Part shown: positions 25,671 through 35,202 of the stretch, piece by piece
How the letters are laid out: every line of letters begins with the position of its first letter
Numbering within the stretch: the stretch's first letter is position 1
DNA from: Urbifossiella limnaea
GTDB taxonomy: Bacteria; Planctomycetota; Planctomycetia; Gemmatales; Gemmataceae
NCBI RefSeq assembly: GCF_007747215.1
Contig: NZ_CP036273.1
Location: forward strand, 6,804,322 to 6,868,321
Reading direction: 5' to 3'
DNA: 64,000 nucleotides
Position numbers and translations under genes: made by a program
Notes under the pieces: model-generated
Told to the model about the DNA's origin: nothing
Databases searched by the model: none
Seen by the model: the letters and a program-made list of their open reading frames with translations, nothing else

Positions 25671-27410
25671 TCACAGCGTCGGCCCCGTGTCGCCCGGCAG
25701 CATGATGCGGCGGATCAGCTTGATCGGCAGGCCGCCCTGGCGCACGAACTCGTCGTGGAACGCCCGCAGCGTGAACGCCACCCCCTTCGCCTTCTGGTAG
25801 TCCTCCCGCAGCTTGTAGATCTGCAGCTTCCCCAGGGTGTAGTACAGGTACGTCGGGTTGTACGTGCCGCGCCGCGCCTCCTGGAACGCCCCCTCGCCCT
25901 CGACGTACCCCTCCGTCATGAAGAACTGCTTCCCCTGCTCCACCGTCCACCCCGCGGTGTGGAGCTTGATCCCCGTGACGTACCGGCAGTCGCGCCACAG
26001 CGCCTCGTGCAGCATCGCCAGCCGCACCTTCGGGTCGCCGGCGCCGTACCCCTCCTCCACGCACATCTGCTCCGCGTAGTGCGCCCACCCCTCCACGTTC
26101 GTGCCGCACGTGTACAGCTTCCGCACCTTCGTCGGGTACTGCCGCGCGAACAGGAACTGCAGGTAGTGCCCCGGGTACGCCTCGTGGATGGTGATGATGT
26201 CGAGTGAGGTCTTGTTGAACTGCCGCATGTGCTCGACCTTCCGCTTCACGTCCCACTCCACCTCCGGCGGCGTCACGTAGTAGAAGGCCTCCGTCGCCTT
26301 CGTCTCGAACGCCCCCGGCGTGTCCATCGACGCGAACCCGCCGGTGCGCATGAACGCCGGCGTCTCGGCGATCGTCGGCCGCACCTCCGACGGCACCGTC
26401 ACGATGCCCTTGTCGAGCAGGAACTTCCGCGTGCGCTCGATGGTGCCGCGCGTGGCGGCCACCAGGTCTTCGGGCTTCGGGTGGTCCTCGGTCAGCGACG
26501 CCAGCACCTCCTGCGGCGTCTTCTTCGGGTCGATGAGCTTGGCCGTCGCGGCGAACGCCTCCTGGTCCTTCTTCAGGTTCGCCTCGCCGATCGCCAGCAG
26601 CCGGTCGAGCGGGATGTCGAGCATCTCCTCGTAGGCGAGTTTCTTCATGAACGCGTCGGCGCCGATGGCGTAGTTCCCCTTCGCCCGCGGCAGCAGGTCC
26701 GTCTCGATCCACTTGGCCGCGGCGTCGAAGCCGTCGGCGACGGGGCGGTTGGCGGCCTCGAACTCGGCGAGCAGCTGCTTGTCGTTGCCGGCGGCGGTCT
26801 TGGCCCACGTCGGCAGGTCGGTGCGGAAGAAGCCGACCGACCCCTTCGCCACGATGAGGCCCAGGTCGGCGAACTCCTTCGGCGGGTTCTGTACGTTCGC
26901 CTTCATCGCGGCGAGGAGCGGCGGCGTGGCCTTCAGCCGGCCGATGACGGCGCGGAGGCGGTCGGCCGGCGGGGCGAAGCTGCGCTTCATCAGCAGGTCG
27001 ATCCCCTCGGCCGGCTTGCCGAGGTACGGCACCGGGTTCCGCTTCCACTCGCCGATCACTTCGGTGTCGAGCAGCTCGGCGCGGACGGCGTGGTCGAGCG
27101 CGTCGGCGTCGATGCTGTCGGCCGCGGTGAGCTTGCCACCCCGAAGCGTGTCGAGCCGCGCCTGGAGGCGCTTGAGCGTGTCCACGCGATGGGCGATGTT
27201 GTCGGCCGAGAAGTCGGCGAGCTTGGTGTCGAAGTCGTGTACGCCGGCGTAGGTCGCCTGGTTGGGATCCCAGGCGAACAGGGCGGCGTAGTAGTCGTCG
27301 GCGAAGGCGGCGAACGTCGGCGGCTGGGCGGCGGCCGGTGGCGGGACGGGGACGAACGACAGGCCCGCGGTCAGGAGTGCGAGCGGGGCGAGGAGGCGGA
27401 GGGAAGTCAC
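25671..27410 (-). CDS. DUF885 metallopeptidase, exported
   Basis: 579 aa with a signal peptide (about residues 1-27, ending PPPAAAQ). The DUF885 family is an M3-like zinc peptidase fold; the zinc motif is TIHEAYPGHYLQF (H-E-x3-H variant HEAYPGH), preceded by YVTPPEVEWDVKRK and followed by EGWAHYAEQM, whose Glu is the likely third ligand. GTG 27410 is chosen because GAGG lies about 6 bases before it and the signal peptide starts there; a 26-residue upstream extension is translated repeat. Likely periplasmic peptide degradation, paired with the serine carboxypeptidase gene just upstream. Confidence 0.9.
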   Translation of the reverse strand: MTSLRLLAPLALLTAGLSFVPVPPPAAAQPPTFAAFADDYYAALFAWDPNQATYAGVHDFDTKLADFSADNIAHRVDTLKRLQARLDTLRGGKLTAADSIDADALDHAVRAELLDTEVIGEWKRNPVPYLGKPAEGIDLLMKRSFAPPADRLRAVIGRLKATPPLLAAMKANVQNPPKEFADLGLIVAKGSVGFFRTDLPTWAKTAAGNDKQLLAEFEAANRPVADGFDAAAKWIETDLLPRAKGNYAIGADAFMKKLAYEEMLDIPLDRLLAIGEANLKKDQEAFAATAKLIDPKKTPQEVLASLTEDHPKPEDLVAATRGTIERTRKFLLDKGIVTVPSEVRPTIAETPAFMRTGGFASMDTPGAFETKATEAFYYVTPPEVEWDVKRKVEHMRQFNKTSLDIITIHEAYPGHYLQFLFARQYPTKVRKLYTCGTNVEGWAHYAEQMCVEEGYGAGDPKVRLAMLHEALWRDCRYVTGIKLHTAGWTVEQGKQFFMTEGYVEGEGAFQEARRGTYNPTYLYYTLGKLQIYKLREDYQKAKGVAFTLRAFHDEFVRQGGLPIKLIRRIMLPGDTGPTL

Positions 27411-27422
27411 GGGAACCTCGGG

Positions 27423-27508
27423 AAGGATGAGGGATGAGGGATGAGGGACGAGGGACGGAAGCCGACCGGTTCTGGCTTCATCCCTCATCCCTCATCCCTC
27501 ATCCCTTT
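27423..27508 (-). repeat. GGGATGA word repeat forming an inverted repeat
   Basis: Words GATGAGG/GGGATGA at 27423-27462 face their complement TCCCTCA at 27474-27508, with a few mismatches. The last residues of the S10 peptidase (Gln-Lys-Gly) and its TGA are read from the repeat. Confidence 0.7.
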
Positions 27509-28971
27509 TGAAGGAACGCCGCCACGTCCGCCCGCAGCTTCACCAGCGACGGCCGGTGGACGTACATCATGTGCCCGGCCTCGTAGTACGTCATCGTCAC
27601 ACGCCCCAACAACCCGCGGTCGTTCGCCAGGTGACTCATCGTGTACTTCGTCGCCGCGTACGGCGTCGCGAGGTCGTAGTACCCGTTCGCCACCAGCACG
27701 CGCAGGTCGGGGTTCTGCGCCATCGCGGTCCGCAGCGCCGGCGCCACGTTCAGGTACCGGTTACTGGCCGTGCCGTAGTTCCACGGCTGCACGCGCCCCG
27801 TGAGAATCTCGTACGGCAGGTCGCTCTCGTACTTCAGCTCGCCGCGGAGATAGCTGTTCAGCCCTTCGGTGTACGTGCCCTGCACGGCGGCGTAGCTGGG
27901 GTCGTACTCCGGTCGCTCGCCGGCGTCGGTGCTGTCGCGGCCGAGGTAGCGGCTGTCGAACCGGCCGACGGTGCGGCCGCGGTCGCGGAGCAGCTCGCGC
28001 ATGAACCGCTGCCCCTCGACCCGCAGGTCGTTCCGCAGCACGAACTCCTCGCTCAACCCGGTGAACCGCGCCACCTTCGCCGCGATCGTCTTCCGCTCCG
28101 CGTCCGTCAGCTCCGCCCCCTTGAACAGCGCCTGCTGGTACTCGCCGGCGGCGAACGCTTCCGCCTCGGCGAGCGTCTTGGTCAGGCTCGTCTGCAACTC
28201 GGGGGCGAGCTTCTTGTGGTACCACGCGGTGGCGGTGTAACCCGGCAGGTACAGCGGGAACGGCAGGTCGTTCCCCTCGTCGAAGCGGATGGTACCGAAG
28301 TTCAGCACCGCCGACACCAGCACGACGCCGTTCAGCCGCATGCCGAGCTTCGACTGCATGTGGTTCGCCAGGGCCGCGGCGCGGGTGGTGCCATAACTCT
28401 CGCCGGCGAGGTACTTGGGGGAGCCCCAGCGGTTGTTCCGCGTGACGTAGAGGCGGATGAACTCGCCGACGGAGGTCAAGTCTTCCTGCACGCCGTGGAA
28501 CTGCTTGGCGTTCTTCTCGTCGGCGGCGCGGCTGAACCCGGTGCTGACGGGGTCGATGAACACCAGGTCCGTCAGGTCCACGAGCGAGCCCTCGTTCTCG
28601 ACCAGCTTCGCGGGCGGCGGCGTGGGCTGGCCGTCGTCCGTCAGCGCGACGCGCTTGGGGCCGAACGCGCCCATGTGGAGCCACACCGATGACGACCCCG
28701 GCCCGCCGTTGAAGCAGAACGTGAGCGGCCGCGTGGCCGGGTCGGCGCCGGGCTTCGTGTAGGCGACGTAGAAGACGCTCGCCTGCGCCTTGCCGTCCTC
28801 GTCCTTGAGGACGAGCGTGCCGGCGGTCGCGGCGTACTCGACCTTCTTGCCGCCGAGGGTGACCGCGTGCTGGGTGGCGACCGGGGGCGTGTCCTTGGTG
28901 CGGTCCTGGGCGGCGGACGGGAGCGCGGCCGCCGCGAGGGCGACGGCGAGCGCGACGGCCGGGCGGGTCAT
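27499..28971 (-). CDS. Serine carboxypeptidase (S10 family), exported
   Basis: 490 aa with a signal peptide ending near ALPSAAQ. FCFNGGPGSSSVWLHMG forms the oxyanion region, LAGESYGTTRAAAL carries the nucleophile Ser, VANGYYDLATPY the Asp and YEAGHMMYVH the His. The fold is alpha/beta-hydrolase, and the length is close to other bacterial S10 members. It would remove C-terminal residues from peptides in the periplasm. It is upstream of the DUF885 peptidase on the same strand, separated by a word-repeat hairpin that supplies its stop codon. Confidence 0.92.
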   Translation of the reverse strand: MTRPAVALAVALAAAALPSAAQDRTKDTPPVATQHAVTLGGKKVEYAATAGTLVLKDEDGKAQASVFYVAYTKPGADPATRPLTFCFNGGPGSSSVWLHMGAFGPKRVALTDDGQPTPPPAKLVENEGSLVDLTDLVFIDPVSTGFSRAADEKNAKQFHGVQEDLTSVGEFIRLYVTRNNRWGSPKYLAGESYGTTRAAALANHMQSKLGMRLNGVVLVSAVLNFGTIRFDEGNDLPFPLYLPGYTATAWYHKKLAPELQTSLTKTLAEAEAFAAGEYQQALFKGAELTDAERKTIAAKVARFTGLSEEFVLRNDLRVEGQRFMRELLRDRGRTVGRFDSRYLGRDSTDAGERPEYDPSYAAVQGTYTEGLNSYLRGELKYESDLPYEILTGRVQPWNYGTASNRYLNVAPALRTAMAQNPDLRVLVANGYYDLATPYAATKYTMSHLANDRGLLGRVTMTYYEAGHMMYVHRPSLVKLRADVAAFLQKG

Positions 28972-29503
28972 CGTGGCGGTCCGGGGGTGTGGGGCGGAGA
29001 GGTGAGGTGAAGCTATCGCCGGCGCGGGGCCGAGTCCAGCGGCGAACGCCAACCGGCGGCCGCCGGCCGCGCGGGAACGCGGTCGAACGGCCGCCGGCGG
29101 CGGGGTGTCGGGTTTCGGCACAGACGCGCCCTCCGGGCCGCACACGTTTGCCAGGGGCTTGCAGGGTTGCTCCTGCGGCCAGTCGCCCGGACGACCGGCA
29201 CCCCCGACGCCTCCTGAAGGAGGCCGGCGTGGCTCGCGTTGGGACCCACGGGTCGAGGCGGGGTTGACCGGCCACTCTTGTTGCGCGGTTCCGGGCCGCA
29301 TCGAACTCAGGCTTGAACCCCACCCGACACCTCATCAGGCAGCATACGGAACGCCCGTTCACTAATCAAGGGCGGTGGCGCGTATTCGCGCGTGCCGTCC
29401 CGATTTCGGCCACCCCGCCCGTGGCCGCTCCCCAGCCCCAACTCACAGACGTACGCCGTGGTATGATGGCGGGCGGCCGGCGTCATTCTTACATCTCTCC
29501 GGG
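28972..29503. other. 532-base gap with no supported gene
   Basis: Between the divergent S10 and LRR genes. A GC-rich inverted pair (29053-29062 and 29088-29097) and a small hairpin with GCCTCCT and AGGAGGC arms (29209-29224) are visible. Open frames here are short and unlike their neighbours. No tRNA or transposon end was recognised. Base composition from about 29105 to 29370 is more even than in the flanking genes, so it may be a decayed insertion. Confidence 0.4.
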
Positions 29504-31078
29504 ATGATCCTCATGCCCGCTCGCATCGCTCTGCTCACACTGTTGGCCGTGGTCGGTGGCGGGCTGTTGCGCCTGGGCGCCGACGCACCGCGTTCGCCCG
29601 ATGCACCGCGCCTCCCCGAACTCCGCGCCGCGACAGCGGCCGAGGTTGACGCGGTCGAGGCCGCCGTCCGCGCCGTCGGCGGCGGGCTCACCCGCCGCGA
29701 CCGTGAAGCCAGCGGCGACGTGCCCGACCTACACCGACGGCTCCACACCATTAATCTGGGTCACCCCGTCACCGCGGAGCAGATTGACCGCCTCCCGGAC
29801 CCGGACTTCGGCTACGCCCTGTGGGTGGTCATCGACCCCACCACGCCGCCGGGGCTTCTCGCCCGCCTCGGCCGGCTCCGGCACCTCCGCCGGGTGTCGG
29901 TCGACGTCCGCGCCATCCCGGACGAACCCTGGCACATGCGCGACGGGGCGCCGCCGTCGTTCGCCGCAGCGCGCGTGGCCGAGCTCGCGGCCGTGCCGCA
30001 CCTCGAAGAACTGTTCCTGAACCGCGGGATGACGGAAGCCGGGTTCGGCGACGACGTGGCGGCGGTGCTGCAGGCGTTCCCCGCTTTGCGCGCGGTCGGC
30101 ACACTCACCGGCCTCAGCGACACCGGGGCGGCGACACTGGCGCGGATGCACCGACTCGAGCGACTCATCGTCGGCGGCCCCGGCCTGACCGACGCCGGGT
30201 TCGCCCGGTTGTCCGCCCTGCCGCGCCTCCGCGACCTGTGGGTGCAGAACCGACCGCCGCTGTCCGCCGCGTCGCTTCGCCCGTTCACCCTCCGCCCGCG
30301 GCTGGTCCGCCTGGTGGTGCAGCTCGACGGGGCCGAGGCGGCAGAGCAGGTCAGCCGCATTCACACGCTCGAATACCTGTCGCTCGGGATGCGCCGGCGC
30401 GAGGGCGGGGTCCGGCCGGAACTCCTACCGCTGGCCCGACTGCCGCGACTCCGGCAGTTCCAGCCCGGCGAGTACGGCTCCGACGAGGAGGCGGAAGTGT
30501 TGTCGCGGTTCCCGGCGCTGGAGTCCGCCGTGCTGTTCCGCGGCACCGACACAGGGCTACGATCCCTCACACGAATTCGCACGCTCCGCAATTTGCAACT
30601 GCTGTCCCCGGCCGTGACCGATGCCGGGCTGGCCGCGGTCGCCACGCTGCCGCGCCTGGAGACGCTGGGAGTGACGACCGGCCCCGGGGTCACCGACGCC
30701 GGCCTCGACGCACTCGCCGCCGCGCCGCGGCTCGCCAGTCTGGCGGTGGGTACCGGCGCGTCATCGGGACGGGTGTCGTACACCGAGGCCGGGCTGCGCC
30801 GGTTCGTGGCGGCGCGGGGGCCGCGCCTCACGGGGCTGAGCACATCGCACCTCGGGCTTGGTGACGACTTTGTGACGTTCCTGGCGGCGACCGCCCCCAA
30901 CCTGTCACGGCTCGGGCTCGGGACGGAGCGAGGGATCACCGACGCGAGTGTGCCGGCGCTGCGGACACTGCCGCGGCTGCGGTCGCTGGACGTGGGCGGG
31001 TCGTCGAGCGGCCGGCCGGGGCTGAAGGAGTTGGAGTATCAAGTGCGCGGCGTGCAGATCGTGCGACGTTCGCGCTGA
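29504..31078 (+). CDS. Exported leucine-rich repeat protein (RNI-like)
   Basis: 524 aa with an N-terminal signal peptide (ARIALLTLLAVVGGGLL). Residues about 150-520 contain irregular leucine-rich repeats of ~24-26 residues, seen as LSDTGAATLARMHRLERL, LTDAGFARLSALPRLRDL and VTDAGLAAVATLPRLETL. The T-D-A-G-L-x-x-L pattern is that of the ribonuclease-inhibitor-like LRRs common in planctomycetes. Probably a periplasmic or surface protein-binding scaffold. ATG 29504 or 29513 both fit; no clear Shine-Dalgarno is seen. Confidence 0.85.
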   Translation: MILMPARIALLTLLAVVGGGLLRLGADAPRSPDAPRLPELRAATAAEVDAVEAAVRAVGGGLTRRDREASGDVPDLHRRLHTINLGHPVTAEQIDRLPDPDFGYALWVVIDPTTPPGLLARLGRLRHLRRVSVDVRAIPDEPWHMRDGAPPSFAAARVAELAAVPHLEELFLNRGMTEAGFGDDVAAVLQAFPALRAVGTLTGLSDTGAATLARMHRLERLIVGGPGLTDAGFARLSALPRLRDLWVQNRPPLSAASLRPFTLRPRLVRLVVQLDGAEAAEQVSRIHTLEYLSLGMRRREGGVRPELLPLARLPRLRQFQPGEYGSDEEAEVLSRFPALESAVLFRGTDTGLRSLTRIRTLRNLQLLSPAVTDAGLAAVATLPRLETLGVTTGPGVTDAGLDALAAAPRLASLAVGTGASSGRVSYTEAGLRRFVAARGPRLTGLSTSHLGLGDDFVTFLAATAPNLSRLGLGTERGITDASVPALRTLPRLRSLDVGGSSSGRPGLKELEYQVRGVQIVRRSR

Positions 31079-31108
31079 CCAGACGCAAGAAGATTGACGC
31101 ACCAAGCG

Positions 31109-31444
31109 TCACCCGCCGAGCGAGTACGGGATCAGTACGTCCTCGTCGTTGAACAGGAAGGTGACGCCGCCGGTGGCGAAGTTCGGCACGTCGGCGATGG
31201 CCGCCTGCCCCTCGGGCGATGCGAGGATCGCGTCCAGGTCGGCGCGGGAGGCGGCGTATAGGCCCACGATCAGGTAGTACGGCGGCCGCTCGCCCGGCGT
31301 CGCCGACTCGCACTTGCCGATCGTCCAGCCCAGCAGCCCGCGCATCCGCCGCGCCAGCGGCACGTGCACGTCGTGGTAGTAGCGGTCGAACGCCGCCGGG
31401 TCGGTGGGGTGGCCGTACAGCACGGTCAGGCGGGTCACGGGCAC
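31109..31444 (-). CDS. EthD-family small protein
   Basis: 111 aa from GTG 31444. LTVLYGHPTDPAAFDRYYHD and HVPLARRMRGL are the opening of the EthD ferredoxin-like (dimeric alpha/beta barrel) fold, and FATGGVTFLFNDED closes it. First named in an ether-degradation cluster, the family has no settled biochemical role. It starts 4 bases after the stop of the DUF1501 gene and is the last of a three-gene operon with DUF1553 and DUF1501. Confidence 0.8.
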   Translation of the reverse strand: MPVTRLTVLYGHPTDPAAFDRYYHDVHVPLARRMRGLLGWTIGKCESATPGERPPYYLIVGLYAASRADLDAILASPEGQAAIADVPNFATGGVTFLFNDEDVLIPYSLGG

Positions 31445-31448
31445 GTCC

Positions 31449-32798
31449 TCACGCCAGGATCGGGCGGATCACCTCGCCGGCCACGTCCGTCAGCCGGAAG
31501 TCGCGGCCGCTGTGGCGGTACGTCAGCTTCTCGTGGTCCAGGCCCATCAGGTGCAGGATCGTCGCGTGCAGGTCGTGGACGCTCACCCGGCCGTCCACCG
31601 CGCGGAAGCCGAACTCGTCCGTGGCGCCGTGGGCGTACCCGCCCTTCACCCCGCCGCCGGCCAGGCACAGCGTGAAGCCGTAGTGGTTGTGGTCGCGGCC
31701 GTCGCCGGCCTCGCTCACCGGCGTGCGGCCGAACTCGCCGCCCCACAGCACCAGCGTCTCGTCCAGCAGGCCGCGCTGCTTCAGGTCGCGGAGCAGCGCC
31801 GCCACCGGGCGGTCGATCTCGCCGCACTTCTTCTGCAGCTCGGTGTTGATCCGCGCGTGGTGGTCCCAGCCGCCGTTGGACACCTGCACCACCCGCACGC
31901 CGCGCTCGACGAGCCGCCGCGCCAGCAGGCACCCGGCGGCGAACTCGCCGGGGCCGTACATCTCGCGCACCCGCGCCGGCTCGCGGCGGGCGTCGAAGGC
32001 GTCGCCGGCGGCGGCCTGCATCCGGAAGGCGGTCTCCATCGCCCGCACCCGCGCCTCCAGCTGCGGGTCGGCGCCGGCCGCGGCGGCGTGGGCGCGGTTC
32101 ATCTCCTGGACGGCGTCGAGCTGGCGGCGCTGGCGGTCGGGCGTGAGGTCGGGGTTGCGGAGGTGGCGGATCATCCGCTCGGGGTCGGCCGACTGCGTGC
32201 CGACGCGCGTGGCCTGGAACTGGCCCGGCAGGTAGCCGGTGCGCTCGAACCCGGCCTGCCCGAAGCCGTTGCCGAACGACACGAACCCCGGCAGGTCGTC
32301 GGTCTCGGCGCCGAGGCCGTAGCTCACCCACGCGCCGACGCCGGGGTGAACCGCGTCGGTGCGGCCGGTGGCGAGGAAGTTCGCGGCCGGCGAGTGGTTC
32401 GGGTTGATGGCGTGGACGGCGCGGAGCACGCACAGGTCGTCGGCGCAGGCGCGCAGGTTCGGCAGCAGGTCGCTGACGGGGAGCCCGCAGCGGCCGCCGG
32501 GGCGGAACGCGAACGGCGACGGCATCAGCCCGCTGGTGACGCGCTCGGTGCGGAGGTCGGCGGCGGGCGGGCGCTGGCCGGCGTGGCGGGCGATGGCGGG
32601 CTTGGGGTCGAACGTGTCGAGGTGGCTCGGCCCGCCGGCCATGAACAGCACGATGAGCCGCGTCGCCCGCGGCTTGTGGTGCGGCGCCCGCGGCGCGGCG
32701 GCGACGGAGCCGCCGAGGAAGCTGGACAGGCCGAGGAGGCCGACGCTGCCGCCGAGCTGGCGGAGGGCGGCGCGGCGGGTGACGGCGGGTAACACCAT
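31449..32798 (-). CDS. DUF1501 protein (partner of the DUF1553 gene)
   Basis: 449 aa. TRRAALRQLGGSVGLLGLS is a twin-arginine leader. The fold is the same as the gene at 9563: FMAGGPSHLDTFDPKP, VQVSNGGWDHHARIN and LVLWGGEFGRTPVSE mark the metal-binding core. C-terminal YRHSGRDFRLTDVAGEV is also typical. It starts 9 bases after the DUF1553 stop, the standard planctomycete pair. Substrate and activity are unknown. Confidence 0.9.
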   Translation of the reverse strand: MVLPAVTRRAALRQLGGSVGLLGLSSFLGGSVAAAPRAPHHKPRATRLIVLFMAGGPSHLDTFDPKPAIARHAGQRPPAADLRTERVTSGLMPSPFAFRPGGRCGLPVSDLLPNLRACADDLCVLRAVHAINPNHSPAANFLATGRTDAVHPGVGAWVSYGLGAETDDLPGFVSFGNGFGQAGFERTGYLPGQFQATRVGTQSADPERMIRHLRNPDLTPDRQRRQLDAVQEMNRAHAAAAGADPQLEARVRAMETAFRMQAAAGDAFDARREPARVREMYGPGEFAAGCLLARRLVERGVRVVQVSNGGWDHHARINTELQKKCGEIDRPVAALLRDLKQRGLLDETLVLWGGEFGRTPVSEAGDGRDHNHYGFTLCLAGGGVKGGYAHGATDEFGFRAVDGRVSVHDLHATILHLMGLDHEKLTYRHSGRDFRLTDVAGEVIRPILA

Positions 32799-32807
32799 GA
32801 GAGTCCG

Positions 32808-35138
32808 TCAGTCCAGGAACAGGAACTCGTTGCTCACCAGCAGCGCCTGCGCGAGCACGTCCCACGCCGCCGGCTCGCCCGCCAGCGCCAGCCCCGCCGC
32901 CGTCTCGGCCGCGGTCGGGCCGCGGAGCAGCACGCGGCGGTACAGCTGCCGCATTACGTCGCGCGGCGAAGAAGCGTCGCGCGCCGCCAGCCGGGCCACC
33001 CCGACCGCGGCGCCGCGGACGAACGGGCTGTTCAGGAAGTACAGCTGTTGCAGCGGCGTGACCGTCGGCTCGCGGCGCTCGCCGTGGGCCTTCGGGTCGG
33101 GGAGGTCGAACAGGCGGTGGACGTCGGCGGCGCGCTGCCGGCTCACCTTCCCGTACACCGTGCGGCGGACCGCGAACGGGCCGTCGAGGTCGTCCGACGG
33201 GCCGCCGCCGCGCAGGTCGAGCCGGCCGCTCACCTGGAGCATCGCGTCGCGCCAGCCCTCGACTTCGAGCCGCTTCCGGTGGCCGCGCCACAGCCAGCGG
33301 TTGTCCGCGTCGCGGGCGGCCGATTCGTCGTCCGCCCGGCTCGCCTGCCGGTACGCCGCCGACAGCACCAGCTCGCGCACGAGCCACTTCACCGACCAGC
33401 CGCTCGCCACGAACCGCGCCGCCAGATCGTCCAGCAGCTCGGGGTGCGACGGCGGCTCGCCGAGCGCGCCGAAGTTGCTCGGCGTGGCGACGAGCGGCCG
33501 GCCGACCACCCAGCCCCACACGCGGTTGACGAACACCCGGGCCGTCAGGCCGCGGGCGTCGGTCACGATCGCCTCGGCCAGTTCGCGGCGGCCGCTGCCG
33601 CTGCGGAACGGCGCCGGCTCGCCCGCCGACAGCACCCGCAGGAACCGCCGCGGCACCGGCGCCGGGCCGGGTTTCATCGGGTTGCCGCGGACGAACACCG
33701 GCAGGTCGCGCGGCACGCCGGCCTTGTAGGTCAGGCTGGTCCACGCGCCGCCGTCGGCCGTCACCCACGTCCCCGCGTCGCGCACCGCCGGCGTGACCGG
33801 CCCGGTGTACAGCTTCTTCTCGCGCTCCTTCAGCGCCGCCATCTCGGCGTCGTACTTCCTGGCGTCGCGGTCGAACGGCGCCGGGTCGCGGCCCTCCTTC
33901 GCCGCCGTGCCGCGCAGCTCCCGGGCGTACCCCGCCCGCATCCCCGACTCCATGAGCCCGAGCCGAACGGCGGCCAGCTCCTCGGTGACGGCGTCGGGGT
34001 CGGCGATGAGCGGCCGCTCGGCCAGCTGCGTGCTCGCCATCACGCCGGCGAGCGCGTAGTAGTCCTCGCTCGAAACGGGGTCGAACTTGTGGTCGTGGCA
34101 GCGGGCGCACGCCACCGTGAGGCCGAGGAACCCGCGGGTGACGGCGTCCACCCGCTCGTCCCACTCGTCGGCGACGATGCCGGCGATCACGTCCTCGGCC
34201 AGCTTCGGCTCCTTGTGGTACACCGGCGACAGGCCGAGGAACCCGAGCGCCGCCAGCTCTTCGGGCGCGAGCCCCGGCAGCAGGTCGGCGGCGAGCTGGC
34301 GGCGGACGAAGTCGTCGAACGGCAGGTCGGCGTTGAGCGCGGCGACGACCCAGTCGCGGTAGCGGAACGGGAACCGCGGCGGCTTGCACGTCGATTCGCT
34401 GGTCGAGTGGTCCTCGGCGTAGCGGGCCACGTCGAGCCAGTGCCGCGCCCACTTCTCGCCGAACCGCGGCGACGCCAGGAGCCCGTCCACCAGGCGCTCG
34501 TAAGCGTCGGGCCGGCCGTCGGCGACGAACGCTTCCACCTGCTCGAAGGTCGGCGGCAGGCCGATGAGGTCAAAGTACACACGGCGAACGAGCGTGCGGC
34601 GGTCGGCGGGCGCGGCGGGGCGGAGCATCAGTGTGTCGAGCTTCGCCAGCACGAAGTGGTCGTGCCGGCGGGCCGGCCAGTCGGGCCGCGACACCGCCGG
34701 CAGCGGTTGCTCGCGGAGTGGGCGGAACGACCAGAACTGTTTCGCCGCGGCCGGGTCGCGGGTCGTGGGTCCGGCCTGCGCCGCGCGACCTTCGGGGAGC
34801 ACGGCCCCGGCCTTCACCCACGACCGCAGGTCGGCCACGGCGCGGTCCGGCAACTTCCCCTTGGGCGGCATCGCCGGCGCGTCCGGGTGGTACTCGACGG
34901 CCTTCAGCAGCAGGCTCGTCGCGTCCTTTGGCACGACGGCGGGGCCGGAGTCGCCGCCCTTGCGGATGCCGTCGGGGGTGTCGAGGGTGAGGCCGCCCTT
35001 GGCCTTCTTCGCGGCCGCGGAGTGGCACGCGTAGCAGTGCTCGGCGAGCACGGGGCGGACCTTCGACTCGAAGGCGTCGTCGGCGCGCGCCGCGGCCGGC
35101 AGGAGGGCGAGCACGAGGGCGGCCGCGAGGCGGGGCAT
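32808..35138 (-). CDS. Planctomycete cytochrome C/DUF1549/DUF1553 protein
   Basis: 776 aa, signal peptide to about residue 19. HCYACHS (Cys35-His39) is a class I haem c motif in the N-terminal cytochrome domain. The DUF1549 region (about 130-350) includes DLIGLPPTFEQV and HWLDVARYAED, and contains a second C-x2-C-H (ACARCHDHKFDP). DUF1553 fills about 510-750 (FVNRVWGWVVGRPLV, LVLSAAYRQAS). The protein is probably a periplasmic haem enzyme acting with the DUF1501 protein encoded next to it; no activity has been shown that I know of. ATG 35138 starts the signal peptide. Confidence 0.92.
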   Translation of the reverse strand: MPRLAAALVLALLPAAARADDAFESKVRPVLAEHCYACHSAAAKKAKGGLTLDTPDGIRKGGDSGPAVVPKDATSLLLKAVEYHPDAPAMPPKGKLPDRAVADLRSWVKAGAVLPEGRAAQAGPTTRDPAAAKQFWSFRPLREQPLPAVSRPDWPARRHDHFVLAKLDTLMLRPAAPADRRTLVRRVYFDLIGLPPTFEQVEAFVADGRPDAYERLVDGLLASPRFGEKWARHWLDVARYAEDHSTSESTCKPPRFPFRYRDWVVAALNADLPFDDFVRRQLAADLLPGLAPEELAALGFLGLSPVYHKEPKLAEDVIAGIVADEWDERVDAVTRGFLGLTVACARCHDHKFDPVSSEDYYALAGVMASTQLAERPLIADPDAVTEELAAVRLGLMESGMRAGYARELRGTAAKEGRDPAPFDRDARKYDAEMAALKEREKKLYTGPVTPAVRDAGTWVTADGGAWTSLTYKAGVPRDLPVFVRGNPMKPGPAPVPRRFLRVLSAGEPAPFRSGSGRRELAEAIVTDARGLTARVFVNRVWGWVVGRPLVATPSNFGALGEPPSHPELLDDLAARFVASGWSVKWLVRELVLSAAYRQASRADDESAARDADNRWLWRGHRKRLEVEGWRDAMLQVSGRLDLRGGGPSDDLDGPFAVRRTVYGKVSRQRAADVHRLFDLPDPKAHGERREPTVTPLQQLYFLNSPFVRGAAVGVARLAARDASSPRDVMRQLYRRVLLRGPTAAETAAGLALAGEPAAWDVLAQALLVSNEFLFLD

Positions 35139-35202
35139 GGAGCGTGGTCGTGAGGGGGGCGGGGGCGGGTAGGGGAAGTGTACCACGCCCCGCGGCGGCG
35201 GG

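Noticed and set aside
29231-29330. A tRNA-like T-arm (GGGTTGACC, GAACTCAGG) in the long gap
   Set aside because: No matching acceptor, anticodon or D-arm could be drawn around it.
29462-29467. TATGAT as a -10 box for the LRR gene
   Set aside because: No -35-like hexamer at 16-18 bp upstream.
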